Program-made: the position numbers and the translations under genes | The notes under the pieces: generated by a model | What the model saw: the letters and a program-made list of their open reading frames with translations, nothing else | Told to the model about the DNA's origin: nothing | Databases searched by the model: none | Source of the DNA: Microbacterium foliorum | GTDB lineage: Bacteria > Actinomycetota > Actinomycetes > Actinomycetales > Microbacteriaceae | Assembly: GCF_003367705.1 (NCBI RefSeq) | Contig: NZ_CP031425.1 | Span: 3,224,001-3,288,000 of the forward strand | DNA length: 64,000 bases | Direction: 5' to 3' | Shown: piece by piece, positions 52,353 to 60,122 of the stretch | Layout of the letters: each line of letters starts with the position of its first letter | Numbering within the stretch: the first letter of the stretch is position 1

Positions 52353-52504
52353 GACCTGTCGACGCGGTCACGGGCTTGTTCATATACCCGGTGCCACTCG
52401 ACCACACCCCCGACGACCCGATCGGAGCACCATACGGATCACGGAACACCCGCCTGGTCGTGCCTGTCGAGTTCGCCACCGTCTGCACGTCCACAGTCCC
52501 CTCC
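52353..52504 (-). pseudogene. 152-bp scrap of the Rhs core (copy 3)
   Basis: This block matches the Rhs core region of copies 1 and 2 (equivalent to about 57.39-57.54 kb and 54.84-54.99 kb), including the stretch for GYMNKPVTAS and RDPYGAPIGSSG. It is closer to copy 2. It has no tip and is bounded tightly by lipoprotein genes A and B, so it is a recombination remnant. Confidence 0.85.
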
Positions 52505-52515
52505 TCCGATCGTCT

Positions 52516-52980
52516 TCAGCCTTGATTGTGGGTTCGAACGAAGCGGATCACTTTCTCTTCCTTGAAGTCCTCATCAGCACTCAGGAGGATGATGAAGCTC
52601 TGCTGTCCAGCGGCGTCGCGCTGGAAGTAGATGGGGAGAAAACGGCAGTCTGCAGCGGATGGCGCCAAATACCCCGAGTACGAAGGGCTGTCGAAAGTCT
52701 TCCAGGTTCCGGAGAAGGATGAAACCGCATCCCAGTCGACGCTACGGACGGATAGCGGGACATCGTCGCTGCAGAGCACTGTCGGCAGATCGATCGCTTC
52801 AAAAGAGTCACCATCGAGGCGGATCTCTGCAGAGTGACCCCGAGAGTCGCTATAGAGGCCGTCAGCATTTTGGGCTCCGAACGTATAGTCATACGCGGAT
52901 TCGGCCGGCGCGCATCCCGCGAGGACAACGATCAAACAAACAACAGGCGCGAATCGTCGACGACGTCGGAGCTGGTTCAC
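52516..52980 (-). CDS. Small lipoprotein of the Rhs island (B)
   Basis: The 154-residue product from the GTG at 52980 starts MNQLRRRRRFAPVVCLIVVLAGC, a clear lipoprotein signal (lipobox VLAGC). The mature domain has AEIRLDGDSFEAIDLPTVLC, VDWDAVSSFSGTWKTFDSP and a second Cys in ADCRF, in the same order as lipoproteins A and C. G+C is visibly below the flanking core genes. The stop is 11 nt from the Rhs scrap. Confidence 0.6.
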   Translation of the reverse strand: MNQLRRRRRFAPVVCLIVVLAGCAPAESAYDYTFGAQNADGLYSDSRGHSAEIRLDGDSFEAIDLPTVLCSDDVPLSVRSVDWDAVSSFSGTWKTFDSPSYSGYLAPSAADCRFLPIYFQRDAAGQQSFIILLSADEDFKEEKVIRFVRTHNQG

Positions 52981-53061
52981 CGCGTTAACACCCCACCAGC
53001 ACTGTCGACATGTCGCCACCATCTGTTGTCGACGAGCGCGATCGCATGCAGTACTACTCCC

Positions 53062-53367
53062 TCACACCATCTCAACCAGCCAACGGATCCTGTATGGCAC
53101 CACGGCCCCCATGTTCGAGAGCCCTACAAATTTGGCGGCGACTTCTTTTCCGATGAACGGTCGCAGCAGCCCTTTAACGAGCACGAGATTGAAAGTTCCA
53201 TCGTACCAGCAGATCGCCTGCCCGAGCGATGCCCCCTGTGCCCAAGAGTGAACAAGAAGCCACGCAATTGTTGCAAACGGTATCAATACCCACAGAAAGA
53301 CCCCTCTGATTACCAGAAACAGCCCCCACCCCGTATTTTTTCTCAATGTAGCCTCATTATTCTCCAA
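53062..53367 (-). CDS. Membrane protein of the Rhs island, unknown
   Basis: The product is up to 101 residues with a strong hydrophobic block (GLFLVIRGVFLWVLIPFATIAWLLV) and a second weaker one around LVLVKGLLRPFIGKEVAAKFVGL. The listed start is a TTG with no clear ribosome-binding site, so the N-terminus is uncertain. It is AT-rich for this genome. It sits between a two-TM gene and lipoprotein B. No family is recognised. Confidence 0.4.
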   Translation of the reverse strand: MENNEATLRKNTGWGLFLVIRGVFLWVLIPFATIAWLLVHSWAQGASLGQAICWYDGTFNLVLVKGLLRPFIGKEVAAKFVGLSNMGAVVPYRIRWLVEMV

Positions 53368-53468
53368 CCAAATATGGGGCGCCCGACCCCGAGATTCAAA
53401 TACTCATAAGCGAACCACGAAAACCAACGCAGCACACGCCACCGCAGACTCGTTTACCGAGTCGGTCT

Positions 53469-53678
53469 TTAACTCAATCCAGAAATGATCATGAATATGC
53501 CAAATACCACAAACCCTACGCCAACCATCAGAGCGTGAATTGACGAAGAACCCGGTCTGACTGCGTCATCAGCGACCGGCTCGCCGAGGAAGATTCTTAA
53601 ACCGGCATGAATTATCTTCGGAACTAGTCGATGAAAACCAATCACCAATAGGCCAACCAAGGCCACAATAACTCCCAT
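53469..53678 (-). CDS. Two-TM mini-protein of the Rhs island (copy 2)
   Basis: The product is 69 residues: TM1 (GVIVALVGLLVIGFHRLV), a polar loop (GEPVADDAVRPGSSSIH) and TM2 (ALMVGVGFVVFGIFMIISG). Its layout matches the mini-protein at 56.4 kb (LLVI-FH after TM1; G-I-x-I-x-x-G in TM2). It is a candidate member of the immunity set. Confidence 0.5.
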   Translation of the reverse strand: MGVIVALVGLLVIGFHRLVPKIIHAGLRIFLGEPVADDAVRPGSSSIHALMVGVGFVVFGIFMIISGLS

Positions 53679-53788
53679 AGCACTTTGAATCGAGATAGCG
53701 ATCTCCTTTTAGAAACTCCTCGTGTTGATGATCCCGCAACAGCCTCCAGAGTCGTGCCGGTTCCGATACAGTCTTCCGCTGCGGAGGA

Positions 53789-54040
53789 TCAGCACAGCAC
53801 CAGGATCACATAGCGCACAAGTAGACTCACGCCAACCAAAATCGCGAACACGCCGACAAAGCCTATCCAGAACGAGTTCTGTAGTCGTTCGAACGCTCCC
53901 GCCGTATATCGACCGAAAATCCTTCGCTGACGATCTCGCGTATCCGCCCACAGCCTGCCTCGATATCTGATGATCACAATTCCTACTCCGATAAGGCCGA
54001 CACATATGAGTGGAAAAACCACAATCATCACCGCGTTCAC
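53789..54040 (-). CDS. Two-TM mini-protein overlapping the Rhs tip (copy 3)
   Basis: The 83-residue product from the GTG at 54040 has TM1 (VVFPLICVGLIGVGIVIIRY), the basic loop RGRLWADTRDRQRRIFGRYTAG and TM2 (IGFVGVFAILVGVSLLVRYVIL). The GTG overlaps the stop of the Rhs tip gene as GTGA, the strongest sign in the island of a toxin-tip/partner pair made together. It is homologous to the mini-protein at 51.05-51.31 kb through the QRRxFGR loop. Confidence 0.6.
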   Translation of the reverse strand: MNAVMIVVFPLICVGLIGVGIVIIRYRGRLWADTRDRQRRIFGRYTAGAFERLQNSFWIGFVGVFAILVGVSLLVRYVILVLC

Positions 54041-55138
54041 TCCAAGGCCTCCCAACTCACACCTATATCTGCGCTGCAGCCACCACCGGCGCCCAGGGCT
54101 ATCCCGCCGCCAGAGAATCTTGATGGCGCTTCGGGCGTGGCGTTTTGAACTCCCATCTGGGCGTACCCGCCGACGGGACCAAGACTTAGAGAACATGTTC
54201 CGCCCGTGAAGAAACCGCCCTTCGATGGCGACGACACCCCTACGCCCGCCGACCATCCCGCACGGGGCCCCACGCCGGCTGACGCACTACCAGATAGGTC
54301 CGAATTTATACTCAGCGTCGCGCAGATCCCTGCGCATCCAGAAAGCCACACACCTTTTGTGTCTCCGGGCCTCATTCGTACCTCGACGAGCGGACCCCAT
54401 CCTGGCTTCGATGGCTTTTTGTTCAATGTCTGCGTTTTTGGCATCGCTCCCGATCTCGCAAAATCGCTGAGCGACGTGTAATTGAAGCTTGGCTTGCGGG
54501 TCGTAGGCCCCCAGATTGAACTCGTCACAGGACGCGGTCTGTAATTCGGGTTCGGTCGCCTTTGGTAGATCGGCGTCCCATCCGATAGCACCTGCACCAC
54601 GACGTTCGTGAATGGGCTCGGCTTCGGCTGCGGCGACGACGCGGGCCTTCTACTGCAGTTGACGCCCCACCCGCATCCCTGGTCGAGTCGCAGCCCGGTC
54701 GGGTCCATATACGTCGTCGGGTTGTTCCCCGAGTACGTGTAGCCGGTGTTCTGCTGCGGGAGGTTCGTGTCGATCACGGGATCCACGGACAGGAACTTCC
54801 CCAGCACCGGATCGTACGTGCGGGCACCGACCGTGGTCAGACCCGTCGACGCGGTCACGGGCTTGTTCATATACCCGGTGCCACTCGACCACACACCCGA
54901 CGACCCGATCGGGGCCCCGTACGGATCACGGAACGTGCGCGTGGTCGTACCCGCCGCAGTCGCCACCGTCCGCACGTCCACCGTCCCCTCCAGATTCGAG
55001 AACAACCACGTCAACGTCGTCCCCGTCGTCCCGGACTTCGCCGACTTCTCCGCAATCGGCTTGCCCTCCGCACCAGAGTACGTCCGCACCCCCGCAACCA
55101 CCGTCGACCCATTCGCCTGCGACAACACCGTGTCGCCT
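54037..55138 (-). pseudogene. Orphan Rhs core end with variable C-terminal tip (copy 2)
   Basis: This is the end of a YD-repeat/Rhs protein: core (GVRTYSGAEGKPIAEKSAKS; YDPVLGKFLSVDPVID; YTYSGNNPTTYMDPTGL; LDQGCGWGVNC) followed by a tip of about 206 residues. It is nearly identical to copy 1 over about 484 bp without an indel (54655-55138 versus 57206-57689), then diverges at both ends. The usable GTG at 55128 gives 363 residues, so it could be translated as a stand-alone tip. The tip has WGPLVEVRM, two close cysteines (LSGCAGICATL) and Gly/Ser-rich stretches ending GAGGGCSADIGVSW. Activity is unknown. Confidence 0.8.
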
Positions 55139-55155
55139 GGCTGGGGCCACGTTTC

Positions 55156-55629
55156 TCAGGACGTCTTGACCAAACTCAAGAACTGATTCTCGACCAAGTC
55201 CGCAGGATCCGCGGAGGGGAGGTAGATACTCATCTCCAACGGACCGAAATCATTGTGCCATACATCTGCGGTCCACGAATCTCCTGAACATTCATCAGAA
55301 TCGATTGAGAATAGAATTAAGTACGGACTCGCTTCATCTGGTATACGCCAAGTCCCAGTAAACTGAACCAAATCCCCCCAATCGACATCCGTAGTTTTCC
55401 AGGCACCGGGCGCGGAGCATATTAGGCCCTTTGGCCACGCCCCCGCTTCATACGTCCCATCCTGGGCGAAGGTCAGCTGAGCCTCATGCGACTCGCCAGC
55501 AAAGACCCATGTTCCAGCAAGATCCTCAGTCGTTACCTCGTATGCCGCCCGACTCACGCCACAGCCCGCACTCAATAGCAGAATACTTATCAGGCCCGCC
55601 ACGACCGGAACCCGAGCCAATCTCACCAT
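55156..55629 (-). CDS. Small lipoprotein of the Rhs island (C)
   Basis: The 157-residue product from the ATG at 55629 has a signal ending in LLLSAGC (lipobox). The mature part reads LAGTWVFAGESHEAQLTF, AQDGTYEAGAWPKGLIC, VDWGDLVQFTGTWRIPDE and a Cys in SDECSG. It is the clearest member of the lipoprotein family (GTW, DGTYE, WP-x-x-L-x-C, DWGD, F-x-GTW). An upstream ATG at 55647 is possible. The gene ends 17 nt before the Rhs copy 2 boundary. Confidence 0.65.
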   Translation of the reverse strand: MVRLARVPVVAGLISILLLSAGCGVSRAAYEVTTEDLAGTWVFAGESHEAQLTFAQDGTYEAGAWPKGLICSAPGAWKTTDVDWGDLVQFTGTWRIPDEASPYLILFSIDSDECSGDSWTADVWHNDFGPLEMSIYLPSADPADLVENQFLSLVKTS

Positions 55630-55704
55630 GTCACCGTTCCAGTCCATGTATAAGTAGTTGAACTCTTCAAAAATGGCCTCACAGACTGATGCCCTGCGCA
55701 GGAA

Positions 55705-56334
55705 CTATACCCCGTCGCGCACCACTGGTGGCTTAGCAAGTGACGTTTCAGCTGCGAAGACGAACGAGCATCCGATCTCACGGATTGCATCAACGACCTG
55801 GCCACGCACTATCATCCCGGCGTTGCCTGCGCCTGCACGAAGGTGGATGCTGAGCTCCGTGAGTTGCCGCCACACAGCCTCGGTCAGGACTGTCTCCAGA
55901 CGATGCTGTCGATCTTCACTCGACGCTTCGGTGATAGATCTTCTCGTCACCCGCTGCCCCCGTGTTCGCCATTTCACCGCTGCGGTGTCGATGTCCAGAG
56001 AGTGGGGGTCTTCTCCGTGGAGAAATTCAGCCCATACGTCGAAGGATCTGCCGCACGCCGCCAACTATTCGCCGTGAAGCACCGCCTGCTGACCATGCCC
56101 CACCGACGGAAACCAGAGCAGAACATCCACATCGATGCACGCTTCATCTTTGATGGTCGACAACAGACCCGCGTCGTCAAACCGTATCTGGTCAATACCA
56201 CCACCGAGGTCACTAACGGAGCCTTCCGTGCGGATATCGAAGATTGGCAACTGCGCGTTGCGCGTTCTTCGAAAGATCCACCCGAGGTCAATGCGTTCTC
56301 CTACTTGTGAAGCGTCGGACCTGCGTCGACCCAT
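55705..56334 (-). pseudogene. Hypothetical cytoplasmic protein split by an in-frame TAG
   Basis: Two open stretches in the same frame (56334-56065 and 56064-55705) are separated only by one TAG codon (56065-56067). Together they give about 208 residues: LGWIFRRTRNAQLPIFDIR, RFDDAGLLSTIKDEACIDVDV and LAACGRSFDVWAEFLHG, then WRQLTELSIHL and VRGQVVDAIREIG. A restart at the adjacent TTG is possible. It has no signal or TM. It may be a decayed cytoplasmic partner gene; I do not recognise it. The start is uncertain. Confidence 0.45.
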
Positions 56335-56423
56335 GCAAAGAGGGAACTCATCACCGCATCAGCCATGTTCACTGTCCTGCCGCCGCATTGACCGGCGCCA
56401 CCACGATGAAGACGATCACGCTG

Positions 56424-56660
56424 TCAGATTAGGCCCGATCCGAACGCGATCTGGATAAGCCCCATCACTGTTATGGCTATTCCAACCAACAGGATCATTT
56501 TTGGGCTTTCGCCGGGGTTTAACAACGCTTCAGCGAACGCTTCACTGAAGAGGCGATAACTAGCTCGCCTCAAGAACCGCCAGTAGCTCTTGTGAAAGAT
56601 CACAAGAAGGATTCCGAGCACCACGCACATGATTCCTGAAATCAACAAGTCAGCACTCAT
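56424..56660 (-). CDS. Two-TM mini-protein following the Rhs tip (copy 4)
   Basis: The product is 78 residues: TM1 (LLISGIMCVVLGILLVIFH), a basic/acidic loop (KSYWRFLRRASYRLFSEAFAEAL) and TM2 (ILLVGIAITVMGLIQIAFGSG). The ATG is 3 nt after the TAA of the Rhs copy 1 tip, with TTAAGGA as ribosome-binding site formed over that stop codon. Position and topology match the mini-protein that overlaps copy 2. Confidence 0.6.
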   Translation of the reverse strand: MSADLLISGIMCVVLGILLVIFHKSYWRFLRRASYRLFSEAFAEALLNPGESPKMILLVGIAITVMGLIQIAFGSGLI

Positions 56661-56663
56661 TCC

Positions 56664-58030
56664 TTAATCGCTCCATCGAATGCCCGCCGTGCAACCGCCG
56701 CCGACGCCCACTCGGACGGTACCCGACGTTGTCCCAGCCAGCCCGTTGTCACCTATTCCCACGCCAACTTCTGCTCCCGCACCTGCTGCACCAGCTGCCG
56801 AACAACCCGCCACGAGGTACGCACCGGCGGGTGAGGACACCTCGGCAGAAACATTAAAGGTGACCTCGATTCGCGGCCCAAATGTAATACTATTCGATGC
56901 TGTTGACCCGTCCAGCGCCCAATCACGCGAGTAGCAAATGATCAGAGCGCACACAGTCAATCCCGCGGAGATCGTGGGCTTGGGCGGCTGATAGTTCGGT
57001 GCAAGTCCCACAAGTGGCCCCCAGGAGGGTTGCGACTTCGGAACCCAGCTTTTGGCTGGCGGCTTTGAGTTGAGCGTGCTGATCAAGCTCGGCGGTTTGG
57101 TGGATCCGTGCGGCTTCGTGGTCGTGTGCGTCTTCTTATCGCTGAATGGGCCGGCCCCGGTCCAGGGATTGGGCTTGTCAACCTTCTTCTGTCCCCCGCG
57201 AGTGCAGTTGACGCCCCACCCGCATCCCTGATCGAGTCGGAGCCCACTCGGGTCCATGTACGTGGTCGGGTTGTTCCCCGAGTACGTGTAGCCGGTGTTC
57301 TGCTGCGGGAGATTCGTGTCGATCACCGGATCCACGGACAGGAACTTCCCCAGCACCGGGTCATAGGTGCGCGCACCCACCGTGGTCAGACCCGTCGACG
57401 CGGTCACCGGCTTGTTCATATACCCAGTGCCGCTCGACCACACACCCGACGACCCGATCGGAGCCCCATACGGATCACGGAACGTACGCGTGGTCGTACC
57501 CGCCGCAGTCGCCACCGTCCGCACGTCCACCGTCCCCTCCAGATTCGAGAACAACCACGTCAACGTCGTCCCCGTCGTCCCGGACTTCGCCGACTTCTCC
57601 GCGATCGGCTTGCCCTCCGCACCAGAGTACGTCCGCACCCCCGCAACCACCGTCGAACCGTTCGCCTGCGACAGCACCGTGTCGCCGACGAACAACGTCG
57701 CACCCTCACTCGTGTTCGTCCGCAGCAGGATGCTGCCATCGACGTTGTAGACCGTGTTCTGCGTCACCGAACCGGCGACGACCTTCGACACCTTGCCGAC
57801 ATCATTGAACGTGATCGTCTGCCCGGGGCGACCGGTCATGTTGCCCGCTGCGTCGTAGGTGTACGAGCCGGGACCGACTCCGGCCGGACCGGTCACGGTG
57901 CTCACCGCGTGCGGACGATCCCCGCCCGCGGCCGGGTACGTGTAGGCGGCCGTCGAGACCGCTCCCGCCGCGGAACGCTTCACGAGACCCGTGCGGTTGC
58001 CGGTCGTCGTGTCATAGGTGTACTCGCGCG
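56664..58030 (-). pseudogene. 5'-truncated Rhs/YD-repeat protein with variable tip (copy 1)
   Basis: From about 58030 down to the TAA at 56664 the frame encodes the last 275 residues or so of an Rhs core: YTYDTTTGNRTGLVKRS, SYTYDAAGNMTGRPG, NVDGSILLRTNTSEG, YDPVLGKFLSVDP, GNNPTTYMDPSGL, CGWGVNC. A tip of about 180 residues follows. Everything upstream of 58030 in this frame is antisense to the kinase gene and not Rhs, so the N-terminal bulk and any secretion region are missing. The tip contains WGPLVGLAP, a cysteine-bearing hydrophobic strand (AGLTVCALIICYSRDW), a Gly/Ala-rich stretch and terminal GVGGGCTAGIRW. It has no start codon of its own. Confidence 0.82.
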
Positions 58031-58088
58031 GCGCTGCCCGCCCATCCAGTCCCCCGCATGGGGGATGCCGCTGCATCCGTCGCGGCTC

Positions 58089-58094
58089 TACGGT
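58089..58094 (+). promoter_or_regulatory. -10 box TACGGT of leaderless kinase gene
   Basis: TACGGT is followed by six G residues and the ATG at 58101. It lies about 60 bp from the truncation point of the Rhs pseudogene. Confidence 0.45.
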
Positions 58095-58100
58095 GGGGGG

Positions 58101-59357
58101 ATGCCCGCCGCGCCGTTCACCCGCATCCCCAGCATCCGTGAGCAGCGCGGAGATCTCGTGCTCGCCGCGGTGATGTTCGTCGGCGCGGTGCTGAGCGCCG
58201 CGCTCTCGACGGTCGCCGACATGTACGGCGACACCCGGGCGGAGCCGTGGACGGCGCTCGTGTACGCGGTGGCCGTCACCGCCCCGCTCGCGGTGCGGCG
58301 GCGCTGGCCGGGCCCGGTGGCGGTGACCGTGTGCGTCGCGTACTTCCTCGCGATCTCGTTCCAGGTACCCGAGATCTACGTCGGCAACATCGCGATGTTC
58401 GTGTCGCTGTACACGGTGGGCGCGTGGATGAACAATCGCAGAGCCGCGATGATCGTGCGCGTCTCGATCATCGTCGGGATGTTCGTCTGGCTCCTCATCA
58501 CGATGTACCGCCAGGCGATCGAAGAGGCCGACAAGGCCGAGGTCGCCGCCGGTCTGCTCTCGCCCTACCTGGCCTTCATGCTCATCCAGCTGCTGCTGAA
58601 CGTGCTCTACTTCGGCGGCGCGTACTACTTCGGCGAGCGTTCGTGGCACGCGGCGCAGGAGCGCCAGGCGCTCGAGCACCGCACGGCCGAGCTCGAGCGG
58701 GAGCGCGAGGTGACCGCCGCGCAAGCCGTCGCCCTCGATCGCGTGCGCATCGCCCGCGAACTGCACGACGTGGTCGCGCATCATGTGTCGGTCATGGGCG
58801 TGCAGGCGGGAGCCGCTCGTCTGGTGATCGACCAGGATCCGGAGAAGTCCAAGAGCATCCTGACCGGCATCGAGGGGTCGGCGCGCGATGCCATCCACGA
58901 GCTGCGGCACCTGCTCGAGACCCTGCGCTCCCCGGGCAGCGAGACGCCGGATGCCGCGTCGACCGTGACCCTCGACGACATCCGCTCGCTCGTCGAAGCG
59001 TCCACCGAGGCGGGGCTGCCCACCGACTACGCGGTGATCGGCGAGCCCGTGCCGGTGCCCTCGGTCGTCGCCGTCAACCTGTATCGGATCACGCAGGAGT
59101 CGCTGACGAACGCTCGCCGGCATGCCGGAGCGGGCGCCATCGCCGATGTGCGCGTCCGCTACGACGACGAGGGCGTCGAGGTCGAGGTCGTCAACACCGG
59201 TCGAGCCATGGCGGTGCTGCGCCCCGGGCTGGGACAGCTCGGCATGCGCGAGCGGGCCGCAGCATCCGGCGGCACCCTCGAGGTGACCCCTCGCCCCTCG
59301 GGCGGGATGCGCGTGCGAGCGCGGGTGCCTCTGAGCGAGACGAGTGCCGCCTCATGA
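58101..59357 (+). CDS. NarL-type sensor histidine kinase
   Basis: The 418-residue membrane kinase has about five or six N-terminal TM helices (20-175). A coiled linker precedes the HisKA_3 box ALDRVRIARELHDVVAHHVSVMGVQ with phosphoacceptor His222. The HATPase has NLYRITQESLTNARRHA (N box) and GLGQLGMRERAAASGGTLE (G box). It is coupled to the regulator gene by ATGA. The signal is unknown. The frame is open well upstream, but TACGGT 6 nt before this ATG fixes the start. Confidence 0.92.
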   Translation: MPAAPFTRIPSIREQRGDLVLAAVMFVGAVLSAALSTVADMYGDTRAEPWTALVYAVAVTAPLAVRRRWPGPVAVTVCVAYFLAISFQVPEIYVGNIAMFVSLYTVGAWMNNRRAAMIVRVSIIVGMFVWLLITMYRQAIEEADKAEVAAGLLSPYLAFMLIQLLLNVLYFGGAYYFGERSWHAAQERQALEHRTAELEREREVTAAQAVALDRVRIARELHDVVAHHVSVMGVQAGAARLVIDQDPEKSKSILTGIEGSARDAIHELRHLLETLRSPGSETPDAASTVTLDDIRSLVEASTEAGLPTDYAVIGEPVPVPSVVAVNLYRITQESLTNARRHAGAGAIADVRVRYDDEGVEVEVVNTGRAMAVLRPGLGQLGMRERAAASGGTLEVTPRPSGGMRVRARVPLSETSAAS

Positions 59358-60067
59358 CCACGTCCACGCCCCCTATCCGCGTGCTCCTCGTCGACGACCA
59401 CGCGATGCTGCGCGCAGGGTTCCGCACGATCCTCGGCACCCAGCCCGACATCACCGTGGTGGGCGAGGCGGCGACCGGGGCCGAGGCGGTCGCCCAGGCA
59501 TCCGCTCTGCGCCCCGACGTGATCACGATGGACGTGCAGATGCCCGACATGGACGGCATCGAGGCGACCCGCCGGATCGTCGCCGACCGCGAGGTCTCTG
59601 CGGCCATCGCGATCATCACCACCTTCGACCGCGACGACTACCTGTACCAGGCACTGGACGCCGGGGCCAGTGGCTTCCTGCTCAAGAACGCCGGCGCCGA
59701 AGACCTCATCGCCGCGGTGCGTGCCCTGGCCGCCGGCGACGGGATGCTCGCCCCCGAAGTCACCCGCCGCGTTCTCGCGCGTTTCACCACGGCCGCGGCG
59801 CCCGCTCGACCCGCATCGCCCGTGCGCACTGCGGCACCCGCTCGCACCACGACTTCCGTGCCGACGCCCCTCGCCGAACCCCTCACCGAGCGCGAGTCCG
59901 AGGTGCTCGTGCTGCTCGCCGATGCGCGCAGCAACGCCGAGATCGCGAGCGCCCTCTTCATCGGCGAGGCGACCGTGAAGACCCACGTGTCGCGCATCCT
60001 GCAGAAGCTCGGCGCCCGCGACCGCGTGCAGGCCGTCGTGCTCGCGCACCGCCTCGGACTCGCGTAG
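59354..60067 (+). CDS. NarL/LuxR-type response regulator
   Basis: The product is 237 residues. The receiver domain has the acidic pair VDDH near residue 14, phosphoacceptor Asp60 (VITMDVQMPDMDG) and Lys in GFLLKNAGAED. A longer than usual Ala/Pro/Arg/Thr-rich linker (about 148-175) leads to the LuxR helix-turn-helix LTERESEVLVLLADARSNAEIA, then FIGEATVKTHVSRILQKLGARDR. Targets could include the downstream genes, by position only. Confidence 0.93.
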   Translation: MTTSTPPIRVLLVDDHAMLRAGFRTILGTQPDITVVGEAATGAEAVAQASALRPDVITMDVQMPDMDGIEATRRIVADREVSAAIAIITTFDRDDYLYQALDAGASGFLLKNAGAEDLIAAVRALAAGDGMLAPEVTRRVLARFTTAAAPARPASPVRTAAPARTTTSVPTPLAEPLTERESEVLVLLADARSNAEIASALFIGEATVKTHVSRILQKLGARDRVQAVVLAHRLGLA

Positions 60068-60122
60068 ATCGCTGTCGCCGCAGCGCCTCCGGACCCCCGC
60101 GGCACCCCGATACTCTCGGAGC

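Noticed and set aside
52331..52405. N-terminal extension of lipoprotein A to 52405
   Set aside because: The extra residues come from the Rhs core scrap read in a non-Rhs frame, and the same extension appears in a shadow frame of copy 2; the lipoprotein signal begins at 52330.
58040..59123. Extension of the Rhs frame to 59123 as a real N-terminus
   Set aside because: That part is antisense to the histidine kinase and shows no YD repeats, only His/Arg/Gly-rich shadow sequence.
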